A DNA stretch of 64,000 nucleotides, taken from assembly GCA_020631735.1 (NCBI GenBank), contig CM036179.1, forward strand, positions 24,419,063 to 24,483,062. The letters are read 5' to 3'. This DNA is from Saccharum officinarum (lineage: Eukaryota > Streptophyta > Magnoliopsida > Poales > Poaceae). Positions within the stretch are counted from its first letter, which is position 1; each line of letters opens with the position of its first letter. The notes under the pieces are model-generated. The model searched no databases. It saw nothing but the letters and a program-made list of their open reading frames with translations, and was not told the origin of the DNA. The position numbers and the translations under genes were made by a program. Positions 1-10,633 of this stretch are shown in pieces.

Positions 1-169
1 AAAAATTTATGTAAAATATCACTTCTTTCGTCGTGGCTTGGTTTATTAATAAAAGTTCTTCAAGAATGACTTAAATTTGACCATGTTTGTATAATTTTTT
101 TAAATAAGACGAGTAGTCAAACTTGAGGTAAAAAAATCAAACGTCTTATAATTTAGGATGGAGGGAGTA
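1..169. mobile_element. Stowaway-type MITE, right end (runs off the window)
   Basis: The segment ends in GGATGGAGGGAGTA, the classic terminus of grass Stowaway (Tc1/mariner) MITEs, with a TA at 168-169 as the expected target duplication. Read in reverse it continues with ATTATAAGACG and a TTTGACTACTCGTCTTA block, both typical of this family. The other end lies outside the window. No coding capacity. Confidence 0.7.
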
Positions 170-183
170 CTGGTCTTCCAAGG

Positions 184-198
184 TACTCCCTCTGTCCC
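184..198. repeat. Stowaway-like terminus remnant
   Basis: TACTCCCTCTGTCCC is the opposite-orientation Stowaway terminal motif, 15 bp from the end of the preceding MITE. No matching partner end was found nearby, so this is either a fragment or one end of a badly decayed element. Confidence 0.4.
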
Positions 199-286
199 AT
201 AAAGGTGGATGTTATGGAGTTGGTCACGTAGGTCAAGGAAGAGGAGGATATATACCTGCATAACCCCTACACACATGCTACTTTTT

Positions 287-500
287 GAGTAAAACACACC
301 CGCGGTCCCTAAACTTTTCAGGGATGTCATTTAGGTCCCCAAACTATCAAAATGCACATCTAGATACTTGAACTTTTTAGAGTGTGTCATCTAGGTCCCT
401 AAACTTTGCGGGGATATCATCTAGTTCCCCAAACTACCCAAATACATATCTAGGTCCCTAAACTTGGCAGAGTGTGTCCGGTCCCTAAACATTCGTATTA
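287..500. repeat. Left TIR and subterminal repeats of the MULE-type element
   Basis: About six degenerate copies of a CTAGGTCCC(T/C)AAACT unit lie here. They mirror the copies in inverted orientation at 1379-1485 and 12245-12356. Such subterminal arrays are common transposase-binding regions in TIR elements; binding here is inference. Confidence 0.7.
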
Positions 501-1928
501 AAAAAAGTCAAATAAGTACATATTGGTAATCTATACTTCTTCTTTAAATTTGTGAGCATGTACTGTTCACCGAGTGCTCCCAGACTCAGGGTAGATCTGC
601 AGTACCGGACCCACACAACAGTAACTGGACCAAGTGAACAGTAATGGATCCCAATGAACAGTGAACATTCCCACCGTTGCTACACAGTATCCAACCCGTT
701 TTGAAACAGTACAAGATCCTATGAAACAGTACCCAACCTGTTACTATTTTCTTTCCACCTCCTCTTATCACCCTGAGTTGCCCCGCGTGAAGCACGGGGG
801 CTCCAGCTATTTATTTTAAAGTGTGCGGGACAGCAGCAACTGCTCCCCGAGTCACGGGCCCCGCAGCCAATCGCTAATTCCCGGCGCTGCTAGGTTGCTT
901 GTACCGGCCTGCACGGTCTGGGAGGTGCGGCGCGGTTTTCTCTCAGGAAGTGGGGCCCATGCGGCGTGCTTTTTATTCGCCCACGCCGCGTGTACGGACC
1001 GATATATGTATTTTAAAGTCTATACATACTTTAAAATAATTACCAATATGTATTTTAAAGTATATACTTTAAAGGTTAGTTTTTATATATACTTTAATAT
1101 GATTTAAAATATATCACCAATATATACATATTTAAAGTACATTAAATTAATATGTTTAGCCATATTAAAACTAACCTTTATATATCATTAATAATATTAC
1201 TAGTCACAGAGATAAGTTTTAAACAGTTTAAATGAAGAATATTTTTATTATATTAAAGTTGATATTATTTATATTACTAATTAGTCATAGATATAAGTTT
1301 TAGATGATTTTACAGGGTACTTTGTTATTTGCATATACGGATAATAATGGTATTTGACTTTTTTTTAATACGAATGTTTATGGACCTAGATGACACACTC
1401 TGCTAAGTTTAGGGACCTAGATGACAAACTCTGCCAAGTTCAAGGACCTAGACATGCATTTGGATAGTTTGGGGACCTAGATGACTGAAAGCATCTAGGC
1501 CCCGGGAGTTAGTTTCGGCAATTGATGATAACGCATTATTACCATGACTAACGTGTGTTTTGCAGAAACTCTGATAAGTTAGGTCATGGGGTTGATAACT
1601 GCTTTGAACACTATGGTATTCATGTCCCTTGATGGAAATCGTTTCGGTTTTCAAAGGATCAACGACAAGATTAAGGACGGTTAGTTTCGGATGTCAAGGT
1701 GTTGAGTTACATCCGGAATAGTCGTTAGGATCTTCGCCTTTTTTTCCTTTGCCCGTACTATAAAGGGGGGCATGAGCGAGTAGCTTGACCTAGGTGAGTC
1801 TTTTGTTTAGGTATGGTGCACACTTGTCTAACTTAGCACTAGGTAGCTCAGGAAAAGCTCAAGGTTCAGTTGGAAGCAACTTGGTTCAAGTTGCGTCGCG
1901 TTTCGAAGTCGTTTGAGTTGTTTACCCT

Positions 1929-2311
1929 TGACCGGACGCGGTCTCTGTCACGACCGGACGCGTCCGGTCTGTACTAACAGTCACTGCGTTTTCAACCTGG
2001 TTGACCGAACGCGGTCCTTGCAAGGACCGGACGCGTTGATCAGTCTGACACGTGTTTTAGAGGGTAAAAGTATAATCGGACGCGACTGGAAATGATCGAA
2101 CGCGTCCGGTCACGTTCCAGTAAGGTACTTAGCTGACCTGACGCGTCCGGTTATCACTGATCGGACACGGTCGAGCGTCAGGTTAAAGTACAGTAAGGTT
2201 CTTGCACGATCGGACGCGTCCGGTCACCCTGATCGGTGCGTTCGGTCACTCAGCGGTATCGTTCTGGTTTTCGACCGGTGCGTCCGGTCACGTTGACTGG
2301 CGCGTCCGGTC
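1929..2311. repeat. Array of CGGACGCGTCCGGTC palindromic motifs in U3
   Basis: A perfect 18-bp palindrome, GACCGGACGCGTCCGGTC, lies at 1952-1969. Exact half-motifs GTCCGGTC occur at 1962, 2104, 2218, 2282 and 2304, with many one-mismatch variants between them. The array ends about 50 bp before the TATA box, so it occupies the promoter-proximal U3. The core ACGCGT fits the CGCG-box consensus of CAMTA factors; that link is inference. Confidence 0.8.
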
Positions 2312-2363
2312 AGTGCGTGTTTTGCTGAGTTGGCTGATAACGGTTGGATTTGACTGTGGGGTG

Positions 2364-2370
2364 TATAAAT
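2364..2370 (+). promoter_or_regulatory. TATA box of the SIRE 5' LTR
   Basis: TATAAAT sits in a G/C-rich context (GGGGTGTATAAATACATCCCC) and is conserved at 11527-11533 in the 3' LTR. It lies downstream of the palindromic motif array. Confidence 0.65.
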
Positions 2371-2437
2371 ACATCCCCTCCACCTCTTTTAGAGGTCTCT
2401 TGCTCATTTGTTCAGCTGAGAAACACCTTACAAGTGC

Positions 2438-3119
2438 TAATGAGCTTGCTCTTGAGACACATGATGCCACTAACCAAGTTGTTAAGATTGATATAGCTAC
2501 ATCATATAATGATTTGATTATTGAGAACTTTGAGCAAGGCTCTAGCGGCAAATGCAAGAATGTGGTTGAGTCTGACAACTATGATGATTATGTCAAACTC
2601 AAGAGTGAAAATGAGATACTTAAGAATGAGAACAAGAAGTTGATGGATCTTAAAAAGTAAACATCAAATGAGTCACTTATTAAAGAAAACAAAAAGCTCA
2701 AGCAAGAAAAAGAGCATCTCAAGACCGGCCTAAGCAAGTTCACAAGAGGCCAACATTTGCAAAGTGAGCTACTCATGAACACCGTAATGAATATGGATAG
2801 AAGTGGCATTGGTTACTTGGCAAATCAAGAGAAGAAGGCTAAAGCTCAACAACAACAAAGCAAGTCAAAACCCAAGCCAAAGAGATGTGTTGAGTGTGGA
2901 CAAGAAGGTCATTTTGCTCATGAGTGCAAAACTCTACCACCACAACCCTTGCCCAAGCATGCTAGACCCTTTGCTTTCAATGCTCATTACATGCTTAGAA
3001 AAGATTCAAGTGGAAAGATGAAAGTCATGTTCTTGGGTCCCCCTAACAAGAATAGGCCTAAGAAAATATGGGTTGCCAAGTCACTGGTTGAGAAAGTCAA
3101 GGGTCCCTCTCAAGTTTGA
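2438..3119 (+). pseudogene. Copia gag, C-terminal part with CCHC zinc knuckle
   Basis: This is the nucleocapsid-containing C-terminal half of a SIRE-type Gag. A lysine/glutamate-rich, coiled-coil-like stretch (about 2595-2745) precedes the zinc knuckle CVECGQEGHFAHEC (about 2890-2935), a CX2CX4HX4C motif that binds RNA. The N-terminal half is missing because the 5' deletion joins LTR sequence to mid-gag. There is an in-frame TAA at 2658-2660. The frame ends at a TGA (3117-3119) where related proteins read Trp (QVWVPK), so read-through into pol is also broken. Confidence 0.85.
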
Positions 3120-3154
3120 GTCCCTAAACAAAAAGCTTGATCTCTTGTGTGTAG

Positions 3155-3493
3155 GTGAACTACAAGACCGGTGGATCTCATTGGGTTATTGATAGTGGTT
3201 GCACTCAACATATGACCGGTGATCCCCGTATGTTCACCTCACTTGAAGATAATAGGGTATGTCAAGAGAAGATCACATTTGGGGACAATTCAAAGAGGAA
3301 GGTCAAGGGTATAGGCAAGATTGCAATATCAAATGATCACTCTCTTTCAAATGTGCTCTATGTTGCTTCATTGAGTTTCAACTTACTATCCGTTGGGCAA
3401 CTTTGTGATCTTGGCTACCAATGCTTGTTCACTCCTAATGAAGTGGTAGTTACAAAGATAGATGACAAGCAAATGATTTTTCAAAGGTTTTAG
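3155..3493 (+). pseudogene. Copia aspartic protease region
   Basis: The translation carries HWVIDSGCTQHMTGD. Its D-S-G triad is the catalytic aspartate motif of Ty1/Copia proteases, followed by the usual LSVGQLCDLGY segment. The enzyme would process Gag-Pol in the virus-like particle. The frame is interrupted near 3488, where a one-nucleotide shift separates it from the integrase frame that resumes before 3540. It is also out of frame with the preceding gag. Identification is firm; function is lost. Confidence 0.85.
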
Positions 3494-3539
3494 ATACAAT
3501 AATCTCTATCTTGTTGATTTCACCTCCGAAGATGCAAAC

Positions 3540-4844
3540 TTGATGACATGTTTGTTCACCAAAACTACACTTGGATGGCTTTGGCATAGGAGGCTTGCTC
3601 ATGTTGAAATGAACACTTTCAACAAGCTATTGAAGAAAGAACTAGTAAGAAGCTTGAAGGATGTCAAGTTTGAGAAGGACAAACCTTGTAGTGCATGTCA
3701 AGCCGGCAAACAAGTTGCAAATACTCATCCAACCAAAGCTTATATGTCAACATCAAGAGTGTTAGAACTTCTACACATGGATTTGTTTGGTCCTACAACT
3801 TACAAGAGCTTGGGTGGAAATCTCTATTGTCATGTGATTGTGGATGATTTCTCAAGATACACTTGGACCTTCTTTCTTCATGACAAATCCGAAGTGGCAA
3901 ATTGCTTCAAGAAGTTTGCAAAGAGAGCTCAAAATGAATTTAAAGTCAAGATAAAGAAAATTAGAAGGGACAATGGCAAAGAATTTGACAACACAAACAT
4001 TGAAGCTTATTATGATGAGATTGGAATCAAGCATGAAGTTTTATCAACCTACACTCCTCAACAAAATGGTGTAGTTGAGAGAAAGAACCGGACTTTGATC
4101 ACCCTTGCAAGAACAATGCTAGATGAGTACAATACACCGAAAAAATTGTGGGCCGAGGCAATCAACATTGCATGCTATGCTTCAAATCACCTCTTCCTAC
4201 AAAAGTTTCTTGGCAAGACTCCCTATGAGTTGCTAAATGGGAAGAAACCGGACGTCTCATTCTTTCAGGTGTTTGGTTGCAAATGCTACATCTACAAAAA
4301 GCGTCAACACCTAGGGAAGTTTCAAAGACGTTGTGATATTGGCTTTCTTGCTGGTTACTCATCAAAGTCCAAAGCATATAGAGTATTTAACCATGTCACC
4401 GGTTTGGTTGAAGAAACATATGATGTGGAATTTGATGAATCTAACAGCTCCCAAGGAGCAATTGAGAATTGTGATGATGTAGGTGATGAACCATTGAGGG
4501 AGGCCATGAAGAATATGCCGGTGGGAGACATCAAGCCTAAGGATGATGAAGACGATGTACAAATTGTCAATCCACCATCTTCATCACGTGTGCCTCAAGA
4601 TGATGATAAGAATGAGAGAGTTGAAAATGAAGACACTCATGTCTCTCATGAACAAGCCGAGGCACAAGCTCAAGATGTTGATGCTCCCCAACCATCTCCT
4701 CAAGTGGTTGATAGAAGAAACTCACCTCTACTTCAAGCACATCCACAAGATCTCATCATAGGAAGTCCTACAAAGGGTGTAATGACTCGATCTCAAAAGC
4801 TTGCTTCATTTGTTGAACATCACTCTTTTTGTCTCTTGTCTTGA
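3540..4844 (+). pseudogene. Copia integrase (pre-integrase zinc domain plus catalytic core)
   Basis: The GAG_pre-integrase segment shows HRRLAH and then CSACQAGK, giving the HHCC zinc-binding set. The catalytic core shows LHMDLFGP (first Asp), IRRDNGKEF (second Asp) and QNGVVERKN (Glu), so the D,D,E triad is complete. An acidic linker rich in Asp/Glu follows (about 4530-4700), as is normal before RT in this lineage. The open frame of 434 codons is the longest intact stretch in the element. It ends at TGA 4842-4844 because of a frameshift near 4825; the RT continues in another frame. Confidence 0.9.
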
Positions 4845-5660
4845 ACCTAAGAATGTAGAAGAAGCTCTTCGAGATTCGGATTGGGTGAATGTTATGCACG
4901 AAGAATTGAACAACTTCACCCGCAATCAAGTTTGGACACTTGAAGAGCATCCAAAAGGTGCAAGAGTCATTGGAACCAAGTGGGTGTTCCGCAACAAGCA
5001 AGATGACCAAGGCATAGTGGTGAGGAACAAGGCAAGACTAGTTGCAAAGGAGTTCTCTCAAGTTGAAGGTCTTGATTTTGGAGAGACCTTTGCACCCGTT
5101 GCAAGACTTGAAGCCATGCATATCCTTCTTGCATATGCATCACATCATGAAATGAAACTATATCAAATGGATGTGAAAAGTGCATTTTTAAATGGCTTCA
5201 TAAATGAACTAGTCTATGTTGAACAACCTCCCGGGTTTGAAGACCCTAGATATCCTAATCATGTTTATAGGTTGTGCCAAGGCGCTATATGGGCTCAAGC
5301 AAGCCCCTAGAGCGTGGTATGAGCGCCTCCGAGACTTCCTCATCGAGAAGGGCTTCACTATCGGGAAGGTTGACACTATACTATTCACCAAGAAGCTTAA
5401 TGGGGAGATCTTCATTTGTCAAGTCTATGTTGATGATATCATCTTCGGATCAACAAATGAAGATTATTGCAAGAAATTTCGTGAATTGATGTCGAAGGAG
5501 TTCGAGATGTCAATGATTGGTGAGCTAACATTCTTCCTTGGTTTTCAAGTCAAGCAAATAAGAGAAGGGATTTTCATCTCTTAAGAAAAGTATATCAAGG
5601 ATCTTCTTAAAAGATTCAAGATGGAAGAGTGTAAGCCAATCAAGACCCCAATGCCATTTG
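4825..5660 (+). pseudogene. Copia reverse transcriptase, frameshifted and truncated
   Basis: The RT domain begins with NVEEALRDSDWVNVMHEEL and contains TKWVFRNK, ARLVAKEF and YQMDVKSAFLNG. After a frameshift near 5275 it continues with ALYGLKQAPRAWYERL and the catalytic YVDDIIFGS (about 5427-5450). A stop follows at 5582-5584 and the sequence then runs on to KTPMP near 5655. There it jumps directly to late RNase H sequence, so the last part of RT and the first half of RNase H are deleted. Confidence 0.88.
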
Positions 5661-6065
5661 CTTGGGAGGTCTTTAGTATCTTGGTCATCTAAAAAGTAAA
5701 ATAGTGTGGCTTTGTCCACCGCCGAGGCGGAATACATTGCCGCGGGGGCTTGTTGTGCATAAATCTTATACATGAAACAAATCCTCCTAGACTATGGAGT
5801 TGTTCTTGATAAGGTGCCACTTTTATGTGACAATGAAAGTGTCGTTAAAATTGCTAATAATCCGGTACAACACTCACGCACCAAGCACATTGATATCCAC
5901 CACCACTTTCTAAGAGATCATGTTGCTAAAAATGATATATCACTAGAAGGTGTAAGAAGTGAAAATCAATTAGCGGATATCTTCACTAAACCTTTGGATG
6001 AGGTAACCTTTTATAGGTTAAGAAGTGAACTAAATATGCTTGATTCTAGTAACTTTAGAAAATGA
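5661..6065 (+). pseudogene. Copia RNase H, C-terminal part
   Basis: Across frames the region reads GRSLVSWSSKK-type sequence, then STAEAEYIAAGACCA, DNESVVKIANNPVQHSRTKHIDIHHHF and QLADIFTKPL. This is the conserved end of Copia RNase H. Upstream RNase H motifs (the DADWAGC block) are missing. It would degrade RNA in RNA/DNA hybrids. The uninterrupted frame is 5772-6065. Confidence 0.88.
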
Positions 6066-6555
6066 GCTTGTGTTGTCCCTTGCATTGCATTGAATCATTT
6101 GTCATGTTTAAATCTCCGCAATACATCTAGGACTTGTCTAACACGGTTACGATAACCCTCCTTTGGAGGAGTGAAAAAGCCTAACCGTGGATCAAACTTG
6201 ACAAGCAACCTAGTCTTCCTTTCTCACTTTGCATTGCATATGCATGGTTGTTGCTTTGTCATTTCTTTTCTGTTTAGCTTTGAGCAACCTCCGTGTTCGT
6301 CCATGAATAGAGAGAGCATTTGATGCTCCCAAGGGTTCACAAACTCTATTGCATGGTCATACGTTGCTCCTCGGTGTTTATTGCTTATTTTCTTAAAAAT
6401 AATACTAGCCTAAGGCAAAATATTTAAAAAAAACATAAGGGTTTGAGAGAGGTCCCTCATATCAGGTTTCAATTGGTGTTTATTTGAGTCTCTTTGAATT
6501 GGAACTTGATTGGGAGAAGTTGCATCGAAGATTAGTTGAAGAAAGGTGCTTTACA

Positions 6556-6895
6556 ACGACCGGACGCTGGACCGGACGCTGGACCGGACGCGCTGCTGCT
6601 TCATCACCGCATCCGATCCCAGTGGCCACCAGCGCGTTCGGTCATCTCGAAGATCTTCTCAAGGATCTGTGACCGGACGCTACACGGGATGCGACGTTGT
6701 GACCACCACGTCCAGTCCCGGCCACCACCACCGCGTCCGGTCATACATGTTGGGTTCCCGGGTAAACTCTGACCGGACTCTGTCAGCTCCGATCATCCCT
6801 AACCGGACACGTCCGGTCGCGCCAGGAGCTTACTAGACTCTGACCGGACGCTGCTCCATCGCGTCCGGTCATTCGACCACCACGTCCGGTCATCA
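6556..6895. repeat. Internal array of CCGGACGC / GCGTCCGGTC motifs between pol and the third ORF
   Basis: Three head-to-tail GACCGGACGCTG units start at about 6558. Further copies in both orientations follow to 6895 (for example CGCGTCCGGTCA near 6735 and 6863). The motif is the same as in the LTR U3 arrays of this element. No credible protein is encoded; short frames through it are arginine-rich shadows. Confidence 0.7.
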
Positions 6896-6959
6896 CGTGA
6901 AAAGCGGATCTAAGTCTTTTTAACCGTACGTTCAGATCTAAATTTTTTCATCCTCCTCT

Positions 6960-7802
6960 TCAATCCACCGCTGCCTACGCCGCTCCTCCACCCGGTCGCT
7001 GACTTGCCGAGTTCCCCGCGCGCCGCCCGTGCTCGCTGCCCCGCGCCGCCGTGGCGTCTCGAGCCTGCGCTCGTTGCCCCACGCCGCCGCGCCGTCCCGC
7101 GCACCGTCGCAGCTGTCTCGCGTGCCACCATAGCCAGTCACGCCCGCGCGCCGCCGTCTCGCACCCGCGCGCCGCCGCAGCCGCTGCTCCTCTGCCGCGC
7201 GCGCCATCGCAGCACTGTAGCTTCGCCTCCACGACGTGCGCATCTCCGCCGCGCCGCACTGTCGGAGTCGAGCTCCTCCTCTGACAGAGACCTAACCTAA
7301 TCCGTCGTGAAGCTTTGCGAAAATCGTTCTTCGTCGAGGTTTCTTCGCGCGTTTCCGTCTCCGCGAGGTGATTTCACCATCTTGACTTGATCTTTTAATT
7401 AGGGTTTACCGATGGATTCCCGGTGAAATTCTAATACAACCTTTGATCTTATTGGTACTCCAGCGTTTGTTCGTCGTTTTTGAGGAACCCTAGCGCGTCA
7501 AGGTATCTTATCCTTTCATCAGGATTTCGCTCATCCGAGTTAGCTATCGCGATCTATTCTTTTCTTATCTCGTATGCTTGCTTTCATAAGGACCTTGCTC
7601 GTCTGTTAGTTAAAATATAATGCTTAATAGTAGCTCTATCTATTCCATTCTTATGGAGGGTCTTGTTGGTGCTCTGTGTGTGTCAGGTGATCAGCTGTGA
7701 ATCCGAGGCCAAGCCTGCGGATACGGATTGAGGTCAAGCCTCACGAGTGTCAGTACACCATCTTGCCTTTTAGGGTCTTCTCAGCTATAGAGTTCTATCA
7801 GT
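6960..7802 (+). other. GC-rich leader before the third ORF
   Basis: The stretch 6960-7300 is extremely CpG-rich, with overlapping Arg/Ala-rich frames on both strands and no recognisable domain. It then becomes ordinary sequence with splice-like TTTCAG and TGTCAGGT strings before the ATG at 7803. It may be a leader or intron of a subgenomic third-ORF transcript; that is inference. No gene seen. Confidence 0.4.
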
Positions 7803-10224
7803 ATGGTTCGCTGCAAGAATGTTGGTGGTGGACCTAGTGACGGGGTTGAAAGTCCTCCCAGGGTGACAGAGGTAGCCCGTGGCAAACGCAAGAAGTTAGC
7901 CATCAAGAAGAGAAAGAGGACACCCACTGAGGCAAAGATTGCACAGGCCGTCGTTGATGCTGCAGAGCGTGCAGAGAGGGGTGGCAGAGGCAGTGGGATT
8001 CACATTGGCGAGCGTCGCTTTCATCTTGATGATCGACAGCTCGGTACTGAGGCCACAGAGGGCACAGAGGACCCACCTGCAGAGCAGCCCACAGAGGACC
8101 CACCTGTAGAGCAGCCCATAGAGGAGACTGAGGAGCAGTTCACTCAGACTCCACCGTGTCGTCGCTCAGGACGTACGCGTGCTCAGGTGACTCCTAGGCC
8201 AGAGGGCCAGCGTCATGGAGGTCGTCCACCTCCTAGGGCTCGAGGTCACCCCCAGTTGAGCACTTTGACCTCAAGGGAGCTACAGCTCGATAGGTACAGG
8301 CTCTCAGGTTTGTCGAGGTTAGTCGGTGGTTCCCACCTCAGCGGGATCCCCGAGCTTTAGAGGGCTTCTACACACCTCTGCATGAGGATTTCTACAGAGC
8401 CTACGTCGACAACGGGATTACATTCAGACCTCAGAGAGTCTGTCACCTTGAGGCTTTAGTTGAGGTGGTTGGTGAGCAGCTCCGTCCACACTTGTCCTTT
8501 CTACCTTGTATGTCAGACTTTCTAGAACAGACTAGAGCTTACTGCGGGACTTGGGTCAGAGAGTTCTACTCCTCACTTTGGATTGACCCTGCTCACGAGT
8601 TCATACACTTTGCATTCCGAGGCCGTGACCGTAGACTGTACATCACTAGGATACAGGAGATTCTCAGACTCCCTTCTTCAGAGACGAAGATTCACCAGCT
8701 ATGCTTTGGACAGACTTCACCACCGAGACGTCCTCACAGAGGTTCAGTGCCACCCACAGATTTGATCATACCCTGCTTCCGTGAGCCATTTGGCGAGGGG
8801 TCCAGACGTACACCTGGTAGCTTGACACCCCTTGCCATAGTACTAGATGTTATTGTGAGGCAGACTCTTCTACCGAGGCTAGGATACAGAGAGGGCCTGA
8901 CACAGATGTAGCTATGGGTTGTTCATCACCTCATCTCACAGAAACCATTTGATATTTAGGATCTGATGCTATGTGAGATGGAGGACACTTTAGCAGAGGG
9001 CTTCAAGGGTCACCGGCAGCTACCTTATGCTCATTGGATCTGCTTTATTATTCGATCTGCATGTGACCTGCCTGCAGAGATTAGATCTGAGATATCTGAT
9101 ACCACTACTGCATTTCCAGATTATGATATTTGATAGTTGTGGGCTTCAGTGACTAGAGAGCAGGCACCTAGGCCAGGACAGCGTCAGAGGCCAGAGGTTC
9201 TAGATACAGCAGCTGAGCAGGACGAGACCGTAGAGGGTCTTGCTGAGGCCGAGCTTGCAGATCTTGATACTCAGCTAGCTGATCCAGTTGAGGATGTTGC
9301 CACTGACAGCACTGACGAGGATTACCAGCCCATCCCCCGGTACCGCTCTCCTCGGTCTCACGACCATGAGGGCGGTGGTTCAGGATCAGCCTCCCGCTCA
9401 GACCTAGCCATAGTGGCTATACTTGAGAGGCTGACCCAGGCTTAGGAGAGACAGGAGGTTCAGATGCAGCGACAGGCTCAGGACACAGCTGTTGCATTTG
9501 CTCAGATTTAGGCTCGTCAGGACGAGTTCCAGAGGCAGCAGATGGAATTTCAGAGGTAGCAGTTTGAGATGCAGAGGCAGCCACCTAGCAGCAGTACCTT
9601 GAGCTCCTGCGACACCTCGTCACTATTGAGGTACCTCCACCACCGTATGTCCTTACTTCAGCACTACAGTCCAGTGGACTTCAGAGTCAGGGACAGCCGA
9701 GCTTCCAGTTTACCTCTCCCCAGCAGCAGGTGCCTCAGACTTTTCAGTCCCCGAGCTACACTCCTATTCAGACGGGGTTCACTCCACCAGCTCAGCCCAG
9801 ACCTCACCTTCTCTCGGGCACTCCTTTTCACCGACTTGAGTGCCTCCTACAGCAAGCTGACTGGTCAGCCGACTCCCTCGCACACCACAGTTGTGACTTC
9901 TTCAGGGATGTCAGCTTCCGAGACTGTCGTTCTTCCTGTGTCAGGGGTCGGGACTACAAAGACTGTGCCGTCGTCAGTTCTTCGACAGATCCTCCCACTC
10001 TTGGTATTTTTCAGGCTCAGGTGACAGAGACTGCTCTTATTGTTGCTACTTCATCTTTAGTTCCTGCACCTGCTCCACAGACCCAGACTGCTTCACTGCC
10101 ACGTCTATCTACAGAGGGTCAGCCTGACAGTTCAGAGTCTAAGGAGGATACCTCTCAGTTTGTGATCACTCCGCGCTCCTCGGCACCCGACTCGACAGCT
10201 TCTGTTCCCCCGTTAGATCCTTAG
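7803..10224 (+). pseudogene. Third ORF ('env-like'/plant transposon protein) of the SIRE element, decayed
   Basis: The first open part (7803-8360) starts MVRCKNVGGG. It has a strongly basic segment, KRKKLAIKKRKRTP, that looks like a nuclear localisation signal, then acidic PAEQPTEDPP-type repeats. After a frameshift near 8310 comes a globular region with YCGTWVREFYSSLW, FIHFAFRGRDRRLYITRIQEIL and a PSSE motif. It resembles the 'putative plant transposon protein' domain found in the same position in Maximus-type elements (from memory, family not confirmed). The C-terminal part is Gln-rich with many in-frame TAG codons. The role is unknown; calling it an envelope is not supported by any visible signal peptide or transmembrane span. 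Confidence 0.6.
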
Positions 10225-10619
10225 TTTTGTTTTTGGCGTTTGATGCCAAAGGGGGAGAGAGAGTAGATTCAGGGGGAGTGTTGATAGAGGGTTTCGTTTT
10301 CTTTATGTGCTACATTCATGCATCATGTTTAATTTCTCACCCTGTATTTTGTGACAAGTGTGCTTGTGAGACTTTACTATATATCATGTCACTTAATTGG
10401 TTCTAGCTCATAAGGTTGTATGTGTACTCCGATTTCATATGAGCTATGTTTTATATGTACTAACTCTTCTGTTTTATCTTATGAGTACACTCAGTTGGCT
10501 TGGAACACATAAGCAATTCCTAACCCTTTGTGCTTACAGCTTTTTGCTTATGTGAACCAAGCATGTTCGAAAACCTCAACTATTAAATCTTCTGAATCTA
10601 AGTGTTGTCATCAATCACC

Positions 10620-10633
10620 AAAAAGGGGGAGAT
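10620..10633 (+). promoter_or_regulatory. Polypurine tract of the SIRE element
   Basis: AAAAAGGGGGAGAT lies immediately upstream of the 3' LTR start TGAAAG, the expected position for the plus-strand primer. A second, PPT-like AAAGGGGGAGAGAGAG lies further upstream at about 10248-10263. Confidence 0.75.

Larger units (their letters stand above)
1486..2437 (+). repeat. 5' LTR of the SIRE element, 3'-truncated
   Basis: It aligns with the 3' LTR (10634-11600) up to ACAAGTGC and then stops abruptly, running directly into gag coding sequence. The last 636 nt present in the 3' LTR (11601-12236) are absent. The R/U5 part, PBS, leader and gag 5' end were therefore removed in one deletion. The retained part is U3 with a TATA box at 2364-2370. 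Confidence 0.9.

Noticed and set aside
781..812. Helitron 3' end
   Set aside because: There is a hairpin-like CCCCGCGTGAAGCACGGGG, but the sequence after it reads CTAT instead of CTRR, and no 5' TC end was found.
6910..7300. Arg/Ala-rich proteins upstream of the third SIRE ORF
   Set aside because: Six overlapping frames on both strands in a CpG-rich leader, with low complexity and no domain.
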